The notes: a model not told the origin generated them from the letters alone. A stretch of 64,000 bases of DNA from Pseudomonas coleopterorum (GCF_900105555.1 NZ_FNTZ01000001.1:434001-498000), one strand, 5' to 3'; numbered from the stretch's first letter, positions 8,884-20,937 are shown. A program made the numbers and translations.

Positions 8884-10094
8884 GCGGTTCCTGTTGCGTC
8901 AGGCACCTTGAACACGTGGCGCAGGTAGGCGACGAAATTGGGATCGCGGCATTGAGTCTTGGCCGCTTCGTCGGAAATCTTCGCCACCGGCTGGCCGTTG
9001 CAGTCGGTCATCTTCAGCACGATGTTCATCGGCTCCACGCCCGGTATGTCGCAGGTCAGGTTGGTGCCGATGCCGAAGCTCACATTGATGCGTCCGCGCA
9101 GGGCACGGAAAATCTCCAGCGACTTGGGCAGGTTCAGCCCATCGGAAAACACCAGGGTCTTGGTCATCGGGTCGATGCCCAGCTTGCGGTAGTGGGCAAT
9201 GGCTTTTTCCGCCCAGATCACCGGATCGCCCGAATCGTGACGCAGGCCATCGAAGAGCTTGGCGAAGTACAGGTCGAAATCCCCGAGAAACGCGTCCATG
9301 GTGATGCAGTCGGTGAGGGCGATGCCCAACAGACCGCGGTATTCACGGACCCAGCAATCGAGTGCGGCGATCTGACTGTCGATCAGCCGCGGCCCTAGCT
9401 GCTGATGGGCCATGATCCACTCATGGGCCATGGTCCCCAGTGGTTTGAGGTCCAGCTGGCGGGCCAGGTGCATGTTACTGGTGCCGACGAAACGCCCCGG
9501 AAACTCGTGCTTGAGCACCGTGACCACTTCCTCCTGCACCTTGTAGGAGAAACGCCGACGGGTGCCGAAGTCGGCCACCTGCAGCTCCGCCAATTCTTCG
9601 CTGCTGGCATTGGCCTGCAGCCATTCGAACTTGCGGTAGAGCTTTTCCCGCGGCTGGCTGAGCAGCACATCGGGATAGCGAATGCGGTTGCGCACCTCGC
9701 TCACCGTTGCCAGCAACGGCACTTCGAACAGGATCACATGCAGCCACGGCCCGCGCAGGCGGATGAACAGCTGATCGTTCTCGATACCGATGCTCAGGTA
9801 GCGCAGATTGAAGCGGAACAGGCCCAGGAAGCGCAGAAAGTCCGGCTTCATGAAATTGATGCCTTCCAGAAAGCTCAACTGATCCGGGCCCAGACTCAAT
9901 TCGGACAGCTGTTCGAGCTGTTCGCGAATGTCATTCAGGTAGGGCCGCAGGTCTTCCCCGTTGCGACAACGAAACTCCCACTCGACATCGACGTTGGGAT
10001 AGTTGTGGAGCACAGCCTGCATCATGCTCAACTTGTACAGATCGGTGTCGAGCAGGTTTTGCACGATGCGATCGGCGAATACGCTCTCGCTCAT
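8874..10094 (-). CDS. pncB: Nicotinate phosphoribosyltransferase
   Basis: 406 residues, starting at the ATG at 10094 with GGAGA upstream. It converts nicotinate and PRPP to nicotinate mononucleotide in the NAD salvage pathway. Family hallmarks are [20 protein letters not shown] at the N-terminus, the middle [23 protein letters not shown] with the active-site histidine, GLRHDSGDP and [12 protein letters not shown]. The length fits the PncB family. The last residues (TAPL) and the stop codon are formed partly by the REP element at 8855-8883. It is divergent from livK across a 490-base regulatory gap. Confidence 0.95.
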   Translation of the reverse strand: MSESVFADRIVQNLLDTDLYKLSMMQAVLHNYPNVDVEWEFRCRNGEDLRPYLNDIREQLEQLSELSLGPDQLSFLEGINFMKPDFLRFLGLFRFNLRYLSIGIENDQLFIRLRGPWLHVILFEVPLLATVSEVRNRIRYPDVLLSQPREKLYRKFEWLQANASSEELAELQVADFGTRRRFSYKVQEEVVTVLKHEFPGRFVGTSNMHLARQLDLKPLGTMAHEWIMAHQQLGPRLIDSQIAALDCWVREYRGLLGIALTDCITMDAFLGDFDLYFAKLFDGLRHDSGDPVIWAEKAIAHYRKLGIDPMTKTLVFSDGLNLPKSLEIFRALRGRINVSFGIGTNLTCDIPGVEPMNIVLKMTDCNGQPVAKISDEAAKTQCRDPNFVAYLRHVFKVPDATGTAPL

Positions 10095-10297
10095 CAGGGT
10101 CTCCAGAACCGCGTGCCTCATTTGGAACAGCGGTGGCGCACAGTAAGGGCACATTCTGCCAGCTTTTTCGAACGCAGGTGGACGCGACCGCACCATCGCC
10201 CGGCGCGGCCCCCTGCCAAAGGCTCGCCAATGACATGAGTGCGGCGGCGGGAACAGCGCACTCGGGGAGTATCCAGTGGTGCGCGATGTAGCGGTTA

Positions 10298-10314
10298 TGC
10301 ACCGACAGTGTGCA
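10298..10314. promoter_or_regulatory. NtrC-like enhancer site upstream of livK
   Basis: TGCACCGACAGTGTGCA matches 13 of 17 positions of the NtrC consensus TGCACCAAAATGGTGCA, with both outer arms intact. It lies about 200 bases upstream of the sigma-54 promoter, a normal enhancer distance. Motif inspection only. Confidence 0.55.
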
Positions 10315-10513
10315 CTTAGGTTACGTCCGCTGTTACAGCAAGGTTGCCCACTTGCGCAATGCACGGTTGCAATGATGGCTCACTCGGGTTGTACCGTTCT
10401 CGATTATCGGTATCACCAGCCCCGTGCCAGACGGTTGCACGACCTGTAGAAAATGGTCCGGGCGTCGAGGGGCCGTGCTGAAGATGAAAACTGTGCAACT
10501 TGGGTAAATGCGC

Positions 10514-10529
10514 TGGCACGGCGCTTGCT
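10514..10529 (+). promoter_or_regulatory. Sigma-54 promoter of livK
   Basis: TGGCACGGCGCTTGCT matches the RpoN consensus TGGCACG-N4-TTGCW completely, with the invariant GG and GC in the required spacing. The predicted start site is near 10540, giving a leader of about 45 bases before the ATG at 10585. Confidence 0.8.
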
Positions 10530-10584
10530 CGGAGCTTGGCGCTGAAGTTGTAGTGCCAACCAAAAAAATTCAGGAGCACCACTC

Positions 10585-11718
10585 ATGTCGCAGACGTTCT
10601 ACAGGAAAGGTTTTCTGGCTCTCGCAGTGGCAACTGCGCTGGGCGCTTCGTCGATTGTTCAAGCCGACGTCAAGATCGGTGTAGCAGGGCCAATGACCGG
10701 TGCCAACGCATCGTTCGGCGAGCAGTACATGAAGGGTGCACAAGCGGCAGCGGACGCCATCAACAAGGCTGGTGGCGTGAACGGGGAGAAGATCGTGCTG
10801 GTGGCCGGCGATGATGCCTGCGAGCCCAAGCAGGCGGTAGCGGTGGCCAACAAGCTGGAACAGGATGGTGTGATCGGCGTTGTCGGTCACTTCTGCTCGT
10901 CTTCCACCATTCCAGCGTCGGAAATCTACGCCGATGGCGGTATCGTCATGATCACGCCCGGTTCGACCAACCCGCAGGTGACCGAGCGCGGCCTGGACAC
11001 CATCCTGCGCATGTGCGGTCGTGACGACCAGCAGGGCGTCGTCGCCGGCAACTACATCGTCGACGTGCTCAAGGGCAAGAAAGTCGCCGTCATCAACGAC
11101 AAGGACACCTACGGTAAAGGCCTGGCCGATGCGACGGCCAAGCAGTTGACCGCACGGGGTGTCAAACCGGTGCTGGAAGAAGGCCTGACCCGCGGCGAGA
11201 AGGATTTCAGCGCCCTGGTCACCAAGATCCGCTCCACCGGCGCCGACGTGGTGTATTTCGGCGGCCTGCATCCCGAAGCCGGTCCTCTGGTTCGACAGAT
11301 GCGCGAGCAAGGCCTCAAGGACGTCAAGTTCATGTCCGATGACGGCATCGTCACCGACGAACTGGTCACCACCGCCGGCGGCGCGCAATACGTTGACGGT
11401 GTGTACATGACCTTCGGCGCCGATCCGCGCGCGTTGCCCGACAGCAAGGCCGTGGTCGACGAGTTCCGCAAGTCTGGCTACGAGCCTGAAGGCTACACCC
11501 TGTACGCCTACGCCTCGCTGCAGACACTGGCCGCAGGCTTCAACGGCGCCAAGTCGAACAAGGGTGAAGACGCGGCCAAGTGGCTCAAGGCCAACCCGGT
11601 CAAGACCGTCATGGGCGAAAAGGCCTGGGACACCAAGGGCGACCTGAAAGTGTCCGACTACGTGGTCTACCAGTGGAACGCCGAAGGCAAGTACAAGCAG
11701 CTGGAACAGCAGAAGTAG
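10585..11718 (+). CDS. livK: Branched-chain amino acid ABC transporter, periplasmic binding protein
   Basis: 377 residues with a Sec signal peptide (FLALAVATALGASSIVQA) and the type I periplasmic binding fold of LivJ/LivK/BraC: DVKIGVAGPMTGANASFGEQ at the mature start, GHFCSSSTIPASEIY and YFGGLHPEAGPL. It binds leucine, isoleucine, valine or related amino acids for delivery to LivHM. AGGAG precedes the ATG. First gene of livKHMGF; the following hairpins may keep this protein in excess over the permease. Exact specificity cannot be read. BraC is an equally valid name; its chromosomal place suggests the second, non-bra copy of P. aeruginosa. Confidence 0.92.
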   Translation: MSQTFYRKGFLALAVATALGASSIVQADVKIGVAGPMTGANASFGEQYMKGAQAAADAINKAGGVNGEKIVLVAGDDACEPKQAVAVANKLEQDGVIGVVGHFCSSSTIPASEIYADGGIVMITPGSTNPQVTERGLDTILRMCGRDDQQGVVAGNYIVDVLKGKKVAVINDKDTYGKGLADATAKQLTARGVKPVLEEGLTRGEKDFSALVTKIRSTGADVVYFGGLHPEAGPLVRQMREQGLKDVKFMSDDGIVTDELVTTAGGAQYVDGVYMTFGADPRALPDSKAVVDEFRKSGYEPEGYTLYAYASLQTLAAGFNGAKSNKGEDAAKWLKANPVKTVMGEKAWDTKGDLKVSDYVVYQWNAEGKYKQLEQQK

Positions 11719-11727
11719 GACGTTTGC

Positions 11728-11767
11728 GCTGGCGTACGCCAGCCGGGGCCGCCCCTGCGGTGGCCCC
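11728..11767 (+). promoter_or_regulatory. Tandem stem-loops between livK and livH
   Basis: GCTGGCGTACGCCAGC (11728-11743) is a perfect palindrome, and GGGGCC...GGCCCC (11745-11767) forms a second hairpin right after it. Neither has a U-tract, so attenuation or 3'-end protection of livK mRNA is more likely than full termination. Confidence 0.5.
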
Positions 11768-11859
11768 CGTTTCCCTCCATACCGCCTGACGGGGGGCGGG
11801 CGCCTTCAGGGTTGCCCGCACCCCGCGCGGTGCGCGGTTCCAGACGTTCGTGAGAGTGC

Positions 11860-12777
<918 letters not shown>

Positions 12778-12779
12778 GT

Positions 12780-14080
<1,301 letters not shown>

Positions 14081-14084
<4 letters not shown>

Positions 14085-14956
14085 GTAACGAAGTCATTCT
14101 GTCGGTCGAGAAGCTGATGATGCATTTCGGTGGCATCAAGGCCTTGAGCGATGTCAGCCTGCAGGTCAGGCGCAATTCGATCTTTGCCCTGATCGGCCCT
14201 AACGGTGCCGGCAAGACCACGGTGTTCAACTGCCTGACCGGGTTCTACAAAGCCACTGGCGGGCGCATCGAGCTTAATGCCCGCGGCCAGAAGACCAACG
14301 TCATCAAGCTGCTGGGCGAGCCGTTCCAGGCCGCGGACTTCGTCTCGCCGCGCAGCTTCGCCAGTCGTGTCTGGTACAAGATGTTCGGCGGTACCCACCT
14401 GGTAAACCGCGCAGGCCTGGCCCGTACCTTCCAGAACATTCGCCTGTTCAAGGAAATGTCGGTGCTGGAAAACCTGCTGGTGGCCCAGCACATGTGGGTC
14501 AACCGCAACATGCTGGCAGGCATCCTGAATACCAAGGGATACCGCAAGGCCGAAGAGGACGCCATCAAGACCGCGTTCTACTGGCTGGAAGTGGTGGACC
14601 TGGTGAACTGTGCGAACCGCCTGGCCGGCGAGCTTTCCTATGGCCAGCAACGACGCCTGGAGATTGCCCGGGCGATGTGCACTCGGCCCCAGGTGATCTG
14701 CCTGGACGAACCGGCGGCGGGCCTCAACCCTCAGGAAACCGAAGCACTGAGCGGCATGATCCGCCTGCTGCGTGACGAACACGATATGACGGTGGTGCTG
14801 ATCGAGCACGACATGGGCATGGTAATGAGCATTTCCGACGACATCGTGGTGCTGGACCACGGCAACGTGATCGCCAAGGGCAAACCGGAAGAAATCCGCA
14901 GCGACCCCAAGGTCATTGCGGCCTATCTGGGTGCCGAAGAGGAGGAGCTGGTATGA
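14081..14956 (+). CDS. livG: Branched-chain amino acid ABC transporter ATPase
   Basis: 291 residues. ATPase motifs are complete: Walker A GPNGAGKTT, signature LSYGQQRRLEIARA (the LivG form with Tyr), Walker B VICLDEPAAGLNP and switch His in IEHDMGMVM. The insert after Walker A (about residues 60-110) and RTFQNIRLF are typical of LivG/BraF. It energises uptake as a heterodimer with LivF. Coupled by ATGA overlaps to both neighbours. Confidence 0.95.
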
Positions 14957-15669
14957 GTACGCCCATCCTCGAATTGAAGGAGATCGACGTTCACTACGGT
15001 CCGATCCAGGCGCTGAAAAAGGTCTCGCTGCACATCGACGAGGGCGAGACGGTGAGCCTGATCGGCTCCAACGGTGCGGGCAAGTCGACGCTGCTGATGT
15101 CCATCTTCGGCCAGCCGCGCGCCAGTGCCGGGCAGATCATCTACCGTGGTACCGACATCACTCAGAAGTCGTCCCACTACATCGCCTCCAACGGCATCGC
15201 CCAGTCGCCGGAAGGCCGTCGAGTCTTTCCCGACATGTCGGTGGAAGAGAACCTGATGATGGGTACCATCCCCATCGGCGACAAGCACTCGAGCGAAGAC
15301 ATGCAGCGCATGTTCGAGCTGTTTCCCCGGCTGAAGGAGCGGCGCAACCAGCGCGCCATGACCATGTCAGGTGGTGAGCAGCAGATGCTTGCCATCGCAC
15401 GTGCGTTGATGAGTCGGCCCAAGCTGCTGTTGCTCGACGAGCCGTCCCTGGGGTTGGCACCGATCGTGGTCAAGCAGATCTTTTCGACCCTGCGCGAGCT
15501 GGCGCAGAGCGGGATGACTATCTTCCTGGTCGAGCAGAACGCCAACCACGCGCTCCGGCTTTCGGACCGTGCCTATGTGATGGTCAACGGCGAGATCCGT
15601 CTGACCGGAACGGGCCGTGAGCTGCTTAGCAACGATGAGGTGCGCAATGCCTACCTGGGCGGCCACTGA
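14953..15669 (+). CDS. livF: Branched-chain amino acid ABC transporter ATPase
   Basis: 238 residues. Walker A GSNGAGKSTL, signature MSGGEQQMLAIARAL, Walker B LLLLDEPSLGLAP and switch His replaced by Gln-Asn (VEQNANHAL), as is normal for LivF/BraG. IAQSPEGRRVFPDMSVEENL is a LivF hallmark. Last gene of the operon, followed 21 bases later by a strong intrinsic terminator. Confidence 0.95.
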   Translation: MSTPILELKEIDVHYGPIQALKKVSLHIDEGETVSLIGSNGAGKSTLLMSIFGQPRASAGQIIYRGTDITQKSSHYIASNGIAQSPEGRRVFPDMSVEENLMMGTIPIGDKHSSEDMQRMFELFPRLKERRNQRAMTMSGGEQQMLAIARALMSRPKLLLLDEPSLGLAPIVVKQIFSTLRELAQSGMTIFLVEQNANHALRLSDRAYVMVNGEIRLTGTGRELLSNDEVRNAYLGGH

Positions 15670-15690
15670 TACCGAGCTCCAGCGCCGCAG

Positions 15691-15714
15691 AACGCCCCGT
15701 CAGGGGCGTTTTTC
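15691..15714 (+). terminator. Intrinsic terminator of livKHMGF
   Basis: AACGCCCC-GTCA-GGGGCGTTTTTC forms an 8-bp GC-rich stem with a T-run. It sits directly after livF. Confidence 0.85.
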
Positions 15715-15988
15715 ATGGCTTTGCACAATTGTGGAAAACAAATCCGGCGCAGCGCGCGCCTGCGACATAAAACCACTGTTGGTCATCGGAATGCCACAAT
15801 CCGCGCTTGTCCCCAATTGCTGTGGAACCGGTTGTGGACAACTTGGTGGTATCACGCTGCAGCCCACGAGAATCGGAGCCTGCAGACTTCTGATCAAAAA
15901 ACGTACAGGGGTTTGATGGGGATCGACAGGTAGCTTTGTCAACTGTTTTATCCACCGTGCCAACCAGAGTGACAGCAGTACAACATCC

Positions 15989-15997
15989 TGTGGATAA
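15989..15997 (-). promoter_or_regulatory. DnaA box, perfect match
   Basis: The complement reads TTATCCACA, the strongest DnaA box. A variant (TTGTTCACA) lies four bases away at 16001-16009. Confidence 0.55.
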
Positions 15998-16207
15998 CTC
16001 TGTGAACAAGCCTTGGAAATACCTCGAAAAGGGGCGTATTCACTGGCGTTGCGCCTTTGGTCGTATTTCCCCTGCCAACCATGGGCGAAGCAGGCATGCG
16101 CAATAGCCCCTGCCGGTCAAGCCAAAAAGTTCTAACAACGCCTGTTCGGCATTCGGAGTGAGACAGTCCCGGCAACGACAATTGCCCCCAGTCTCTGTGG
16201 AATCGCT

Positions 16208-16216
16208 TGTGGATAA
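16208..16216 (-). promoter_or_regulatory. DnaA box, perfect match
   Basis: The complement reads TTATCCACA. Same orientation as the box at 15989. Whether DnaA binds here in the cell is unknown. Confidence 0.55.
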
Positions 16217-16350
16217 CATGCTGGTAACCGTCCGCGAGCCTTTAACCCTGCGGGTTTGGCGCGGGTGGTCGATTATTGATCAGTTGCATACGGCCCATTG
16301 GCCGGGCATTCTGCAAAGCCCCATTCTCAGTGGCCACGGCTTGAGCCTGA

Positions 16351-17157
<807 letters not shown>

Positions 17158-17168
17158 CCGGCCGGGGA

Positions 17169-18290
17169 TCAGACGAACGCCTGCAGCCCCTGGTAGCAGG
17201 TCAGCAGGTGGTAAGGGGTGGTCGATGGCATGTCGGTACGGCTGACCATCCCTTTGCCATCGCGGCACTCGTGCCAGCCGGCGCCGTGCAGGAAGCGCTC
17301 GCGCAAGACCTGCAACTGCGCGCCGACATCGGCATCGGGCCGCAGCGTCAGGGCGCGCAGGTACTCGGCCTGCGCCCAGATGCGTTGAGTGGCGTCGAGG
17401 ACTTCGCCGTCGAGCTTGAGCATCGCCATCACGACCCCATCCTGCACGCCGGTGCCTTGTGCATAAGCGAAGGCGCGCTGCAGGGAGCGGTGCAGGGCGC
17501 TGCCCTGCAGCAGCGGTGAGGTCTGCACGAGAAACAGCCACTCGAACTGATGGCCCGGTTCGAACCAGTTATCCACAGCACCGCGCGGCTTCTCCAGCAT
17601 GATGCCGTGCTCGGGTTCCACGAAACGCGCCTGCATGGCCTCGCACAGGGCCAGCAGCGCCGCCTGGGTAGGTTTATCGTCACGCACGGCCAGGGTTGCC
17701 AGGAAGGCTTCTGCCAGGTGCATCAAGGGGTTCTGCAAAGGGCCTGCGCCCTGATCGCTCCAGTCTTCGCCAAGCAGGGCTTCGTGGAGGCCGTCGCCTG
17801 TGGAAAACCGGGTGGCGATCACTTCCAGGGCGGCGTTGAGCACCGACTCCACCAGCGGCTCGCGCACCTTTTCCCAGTAGTGGGCACAGGCGAAGACGAT
17901 GAAGGCGTGGGTGTAGAGGTCCTTGCGCCGATCCAGCGGTGCACCTTGCGCGTCGATGCTGTAGAACCAACCGCCGTGCTCGGCATCGTGGAAATGCCGT
18001 TGCAGGGAGCGGAACAGGGTGGCGGCGTGTTCGCGGGCACCGGGCTGGTCGATCAGACTGGAAAACACGTACAGCTGACGAGCGCACGCCATGGCGCGAT
18101 AGCGCTGCGCCGGCAACGGCTGGCCAGTGGCGTTCACCGCTTCGAACGGCAGGCCCAGTTCGGTGTTGAAGCCGGCGCCTTGCCACAATGGCAGGACGGT
18201 GTCGCGAAAGTGCGCTTGAGTGGCCGCCAGGGCGGCGTGCAGCGATGGGTCAGGCATTGGCGGGATCATCGGAGGCGTTTTGCGCGACAT
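17169..18290 (-). CDS. AGE-family sugar epimerase/isomerase
   Basis: 373 residues matching N-acylglucosamine 2-epimerase / mannose isomerase proteins, an (alpha/alpha)6 barrel. Recognisable elements are RYRAMACARQLYVFS, the HGGWFYSIDAQG repeat, YTHAFIVFA, NPLMHLAEAFLA and the catalytic-histidine region EPGHQFEWLFL. It probably interconverts mannose with fructose or epimerises a related sugar. The start is unclear: ATGs at 18290, 18269 and 18257 all lack a good ribosome site. The coding sequence includes a perfect DnaA-box sequence at 17569-17577. Confidence 0.85.
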   Translation of the reverse strand: MSRKTPPMIPPMPDPSLHAALAATQAHFRDTVLPLWQGAGFNTELGLPFEAVNATGQPLPAQRYRAMACARQLYVFSSLIDQPGAREHAATLFRSLQRHFHDAEHGGWFYSIDAQGAPLDRRKDLYTHAFIVFACAHYWEKVREPLVESVLNAALEVIATRFSTGDGLHEALLGEDWSDQGAGPLQNPLMHLAEAFLATLAVRDDKPTQAALLALCEAMQARFVEPEHGIMLEKPRGAVDNWFEPGHQFEWLFLVQTSPLLQGSALHRSLQRAFAYAQGTGVQDGVVMAMLKLDGEVLDATQRIWAQAEYLRALTLRPDADVGAQLQVLRERFLHGAGWHECRDGKGMVSRTDMPSTTPYHLLTCYQGLQAFV

Positions 18291-18322
18291 GGTAGCAGGT
18301 GTCGGCCACGGCTCCTAAAGCA

Positions 18323-18344
18323 AGGCCCCCCCAGGCAGGGGGGG
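18323..18344. terminator. GC-rich hairpin after hupE
   Basis: A run of seven C, a short spacer and a run of seven G can fold into a hairpin between the end of hupE and the start of the epimerase gene. Read on the minus strand it is followed only by a weak T-rich stretch, so terminator function is tentative. Confidence 0.4.
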
Positions 18345-18354
18345 CGTGCCGCAA

Positions 18355-18927
18355 TCAGCCGGCCAGCAACCATGCGCCGGTCAATGCCGACAGCGCACCG
18401 GCCACGCGTACCAGCGGCGCCGCGGCCTTGGGCAGGAAGCGCACGACGGCATAACCGGCTGCATGCAGTGCAGCGGTGGCGGCGACGAAACCGGCCGCAT
18501 AGGCGACGGGGCTGGACATGTCCGGCAGCTCCAGGCCGTGGGCCACGCCGTGAAACAGGGCGAACAGCGCCGTGGCGACCACGGCCAGGATCAGCGGTGG
18601 CCGCACCGCCAGCGCCACGGCCAGACCCAGGGCCAGTACCGAAGCGGCAATGCCGCTTTCCAGCGCGGGCAGTTGCAGGCCGGCAAAGCCCAGCAGACCA
18701 CCGATGAGCATGGTGCCGACGAAGGTGCACGGCAACGCCCAGCGCGCTGCACCCTGTTGCTGCGCCGCCCAAAGGCCTACGGCGAGCATGGCCAGCAAAT
18801 GATCGAGGCCGCCCAGGGGGTGGCCGATACCGGCCAGCAGGCCGTTGTCGCCATGGCCCGGATGAGCGAAGGCGACAGCTGGAGTCAGCAGCAGGGCCGC
18901 ACAGGTGAAGAGCGTCTTGAAGGTCAT
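18355..18927 (-). CDS. hupE: HupE/UreJ family membrane protein
   Basis: 190 residues: a signal-like first helix, the metal-binding N-terminus HPGHGD, then about six membrane segments including HPLGGLDHLLAMLAVG and FHGVAHGLELP with conserved histidines. HupE/UreJ proteins are thought to bring nickel (or cobalt) across the inner membrane. It is the last gene after ureG, consistent with nickel supply for urease. Confidence 0.9.
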   Translation of the reverse strand: MTFKTLFTCAALLLTPAVAFAHPGHGDNGLLAGIGHPLGGLDHLLAMLAVGLWAAQQQGAARWALPCTFVGTMLIGGLLGFAGLQLPALESGIAASVLALGLAVALAVRPPLILAVVATALFALFHGVAHGLELPDMSSPVAYAAGFVAATAALHAAGYAVVRFLPKAAAPLVRVAGALSALTGAWLLAG

Positions 18928-18983
18928 GTGAGTGTTTTCCTTATCGTCGTGTTCACTGCAATGAAAGCAAGGGTGGCAACGGC

Positions 18984-19598
18984 TCAGGCGGCGTCGAGCA
19001 AGCCCTGGCGCTCGATGAAGGCAATGATCTGCTCCAGGCCCTGGCCGGTCTTCTGATTGCTGAAGACGAACGGCTTTTCGCCGCGCATGCGTCGGGTGTC
19101 GCCGTCCATCATCTCCAGGGATGCACCCACCAGTGGTGCCAGGTCGATCTTGTTGATCACCAGCAGGTCGGACTTGCAGATACCGGGGCCGCCCTTGCGC
19201 GGTAGCTTGTCGCCGGCGGACACATCGATCACGTAGATGGTCAGGTCCGAAAGCTCTGGGCTGAAGGTGGCGGACAGGTTGTCGCCACCCGATTCCACGA
19301 GGATCAGGTCCAGGCCTGGAAAACGCCGATTGAGCTGGTCCACGGCTTCCAGATTGATGGAAGCGTCTTCGCGAATGGCGGTGTGCGGGCAGCCGCCGGT
19401 TTCCACGCCGATGATGCGTTCGGGGGCGAGCGCCTGGTTGCGTACCAGAAAATCGGCGTCTTCACGGGTATAGATGTCGTTGGTGACCACCGCCAGGTTG
19501 TAGCGCTCGCGCAGGGCCAGGCACAGGGCCAGGGTCAGCGCGGTCTTGCCGGAGCCTACCGGGCCTCCGATACCGACACGCAGAGGTTGGGTATTCAT
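18984..19598 (-). CDS. ureG: Urease accessory GTPase
   Basis: 204 residues from the ATG at 19598, which follows AGGAG; the open frame upstream is overlap with ureF. UreG hydrolyses GTP to load nickel into urease. Visible: P-loop [10 protein letters not shown] at about residues 11-20, [10 protein letters not shown], the metal-binding Cys-Pro-His in [28 protein letters not shown] and [11 protein letters not shown]. It lies between ureF and hupE. Confidence 0.97.
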   Translation of the reverse strand: MNTQPLRVGIGGPVGSGKTALTLALCLALRERYNLAVVTNDIYTREDADFLVRNQALAPERIIGVETGGCPHTAIREDASINLEAVDQLNRRFPGLDLILVESGGDNLSATFSPELSDLTIYVIDVSAGDKLPRKGGPGICKSDLLVINKIDLAPLVGASLEMMDGDTRRMRGEKPFVFSNQKTGQGLEQIIAFIERQGLLDAA

Positions 19599-19608
19599 GG
19601 TGATTCTC

Positions 19609-20283
19609 CTAGGAACGGAACAGGCGGCTGTACTGGCGTTCGTGGGCCATGCTCGCCAGGGACAGGCCGAAGGCGGCACTGCCGTAGTGTTGAGGATCCA
19701 GTTCGGTGGCATTGCGCTGGGCCAACTGCAAAGTCGGCAGCAATTGGGTAGTGAGGCGCTGGGCGGCCTGCTGACCCAGGGGCAAGGTCTTCATGAGCAC
19801 TGCCAGTTGGTTCTCCAGCCAGCTCCACAGCCAGGCGGCCAGCGCGTCTTGCGCCGGGATGTTCCAGGCCCGCGCGGCCAGCGCCCAGCCCAGGGCCAGG
19901 TGAGGTTCTTCGATCTGAGCCAGGTAGCGACGGGCTGGGATATCCAATTCGGCAAGGCCGAGCAGGAGTTGCTTGAGCGAATAGCCCATCTGCCGACTCT
20001 CCAGTTGCAGCTCGCGGGTCTCCCGACTCGCGCGGTGTTCGGCGCTCAGTTCCAGCAGCTGCCCCCAGTCGTCCTGCGCTGCGGCCATGCAATGGGCGAG
20101 CAGCAGGGGCGCTTCGAAGCGCGCCAGGTTGAGCAGCAGTTGGTCGGCGATCCAGTGATGGGCGCTCTGTGCATCGTTGACCGTGCCGTTTTCCACGGCC
20201 ATTTCCAGGCCCTGCGAATAGCTGTAGCCACCGATCGGCAACTGTGGGCTGGCCAGGCGCAGCAGGGCCCAGGCGTTGTTCAC
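19609..20283 (-). CDS. ureF: Urease accessory protein UreF
   Basis: 224 residues, all-helical. UreF signatures are [21 protein letters not shown] at the N-terminus and the C-terminal [23 protein letters not shown]. UreF bridges UreD and UreG in the nickel-insertion complex. It overlaps ureE by four bases, so the two are translationally coupled. Confidence 0.97.
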   Translation of the reverse strand: MNNAWALLRLASPQLPIGGYSYSQGLEMAVENGTVNDAQSAHHWIADQLLLNLARFEAPLLLAHCMAAAQDDWGQLLELSAEHRASRETRELQLESRQMGYSLKQLLLGLAELDIPARRYLAQIEEPHLALGWALAARAWNIPAQDALAAWLWSWLENQLAVLMKTLPLGQQAAQRLTTQLLPTLQLAQRNATELDPQHYGSAAFGLSLASMAHERQYSRLFRS

Positions 20284-20780
20284 GTGCGCACGCCGAACTG
20301 ATGCAGTTTGGGCGCGTAGTTGAAGCCTTCTTCGCCGTGTCGCGAATGATGGTGACCACCGCCGTAGGCACCGTGCTCGGGTTGAAAAGGGGCGAGCAGC
20401 GTCTGGGTCTGTGCGCCGAGCTGTTCGAGCATGGCCTTGAGCACGTAGTCGTCGAGCAGGCGCAGCCAGCCGTCACCGACTTGCAGGGCGACGTGGCGAT
20501 TGCCCAGGTGATAGGCCGCGCGGGTCAGTTCGAAGGCGCTTGCGCAGGTGACGTGCAGCAGTTCCTCGGGACGGGCGCACACGCGCACCACTCGACCGTC
20601 TTCGGCCTGCAGGCATTCGCCGTCGTGCAAGGGAGGCTGGCCGCGTTCGAGAAACAGTCCGACATCTTCACCCTCGGCACTGAAACAGCGCAGGCGACTT
20701 TTGCTGCGGGCCTCGAAGTTCAGGTGCAGCTCGGCAGCCCATTGGTCCGCAGGCGCGATTCGGCGGTGAATAACCAGCAT
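20280..20780 (-). CDS. ureE: Urease nickel metallochaperone UreE
   Basis: 166 residues from the ATG at 20780; an upstream open stretch lacks a ribosome site. UreE delivers nickel to the UreDFG-urease complex. It has the N-terminal peptide-binding domain, the central [22 protein letters not shown] with the metal-binding His of GNRHV, and a short His-rich tail ([12 protein letters not shown]). First gene of ureEFG-hupE, about 26 bases downstream of the predicted sigma-54 start site. Confidence 0.97.
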   Translation of the reverse strand: MLVIHRRIAPADQWAAELHLNFEARSKSRLRCFSAEGEDVGLFLERGQPPLHDGECLQAEDGRVVRVCARPEELLHVTCASAFELTRAAYHLGNRHVALQVGDGWLRLLDDYVLKAMLEQLGAQTQTLLAPFQPEHGAYGGGHHHSRHGEEGFNYAPKLHQFGVRT

Positions 20781-20815
20781 TGGTGGCGTCCTTCTGAAGG
20801 CAGTGGCCAATGCAG

Positions 20816-20831
20816 AGCAAGTGTCTTGCCA
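20816..20831 (-). promoter_or_regulatory. Sigma-54 promoter of ureEFG-hupE
   Basis: The complement reads TGGCAAGACACTTGCT, one mismatch from TGGCACG-N4-TTGCW with GG/GC spacing intact. It directs transcription into ureE. Confidence 0.7.
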
Positions 20832-20885
20832 ACCTTTGGATGACCGCCGGCGCTTGGCTGTTGCCAGAAAAGAGGGCGGTTTTGC

Positions 20886-20900
20886 GCACCACTTCAGTGC
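20886..20900. promoter_or_regulatory. NtrC-like site upstream of ureE
   Basis: GCACCACTTCAGTGC differs by one base from GCACC-N5-GGTGC. A perfect palindrome GCAGATGATATCTGC (20899-20913) overlaps its edge, and a further GCACC half site follows at 20916. Confidence 0.5.
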
Positions 20901-20937
20901 AGATGATATCTGCGCGCACCAGTGCAAGGCGCGAGGG

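Larger units (their letters stand above)
10095..10584. other. Divergent intergenic region pncB / livK
   Basis: 490 bases with no convincing gene. It holds an NtrC-like inverted repeat (10298-10314) and a sigma-54 -24/-12 promoter (10514-10529) reading toward livK. No clear promoter for pncB was found in the first 150 bases. Confidence 0.7.
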
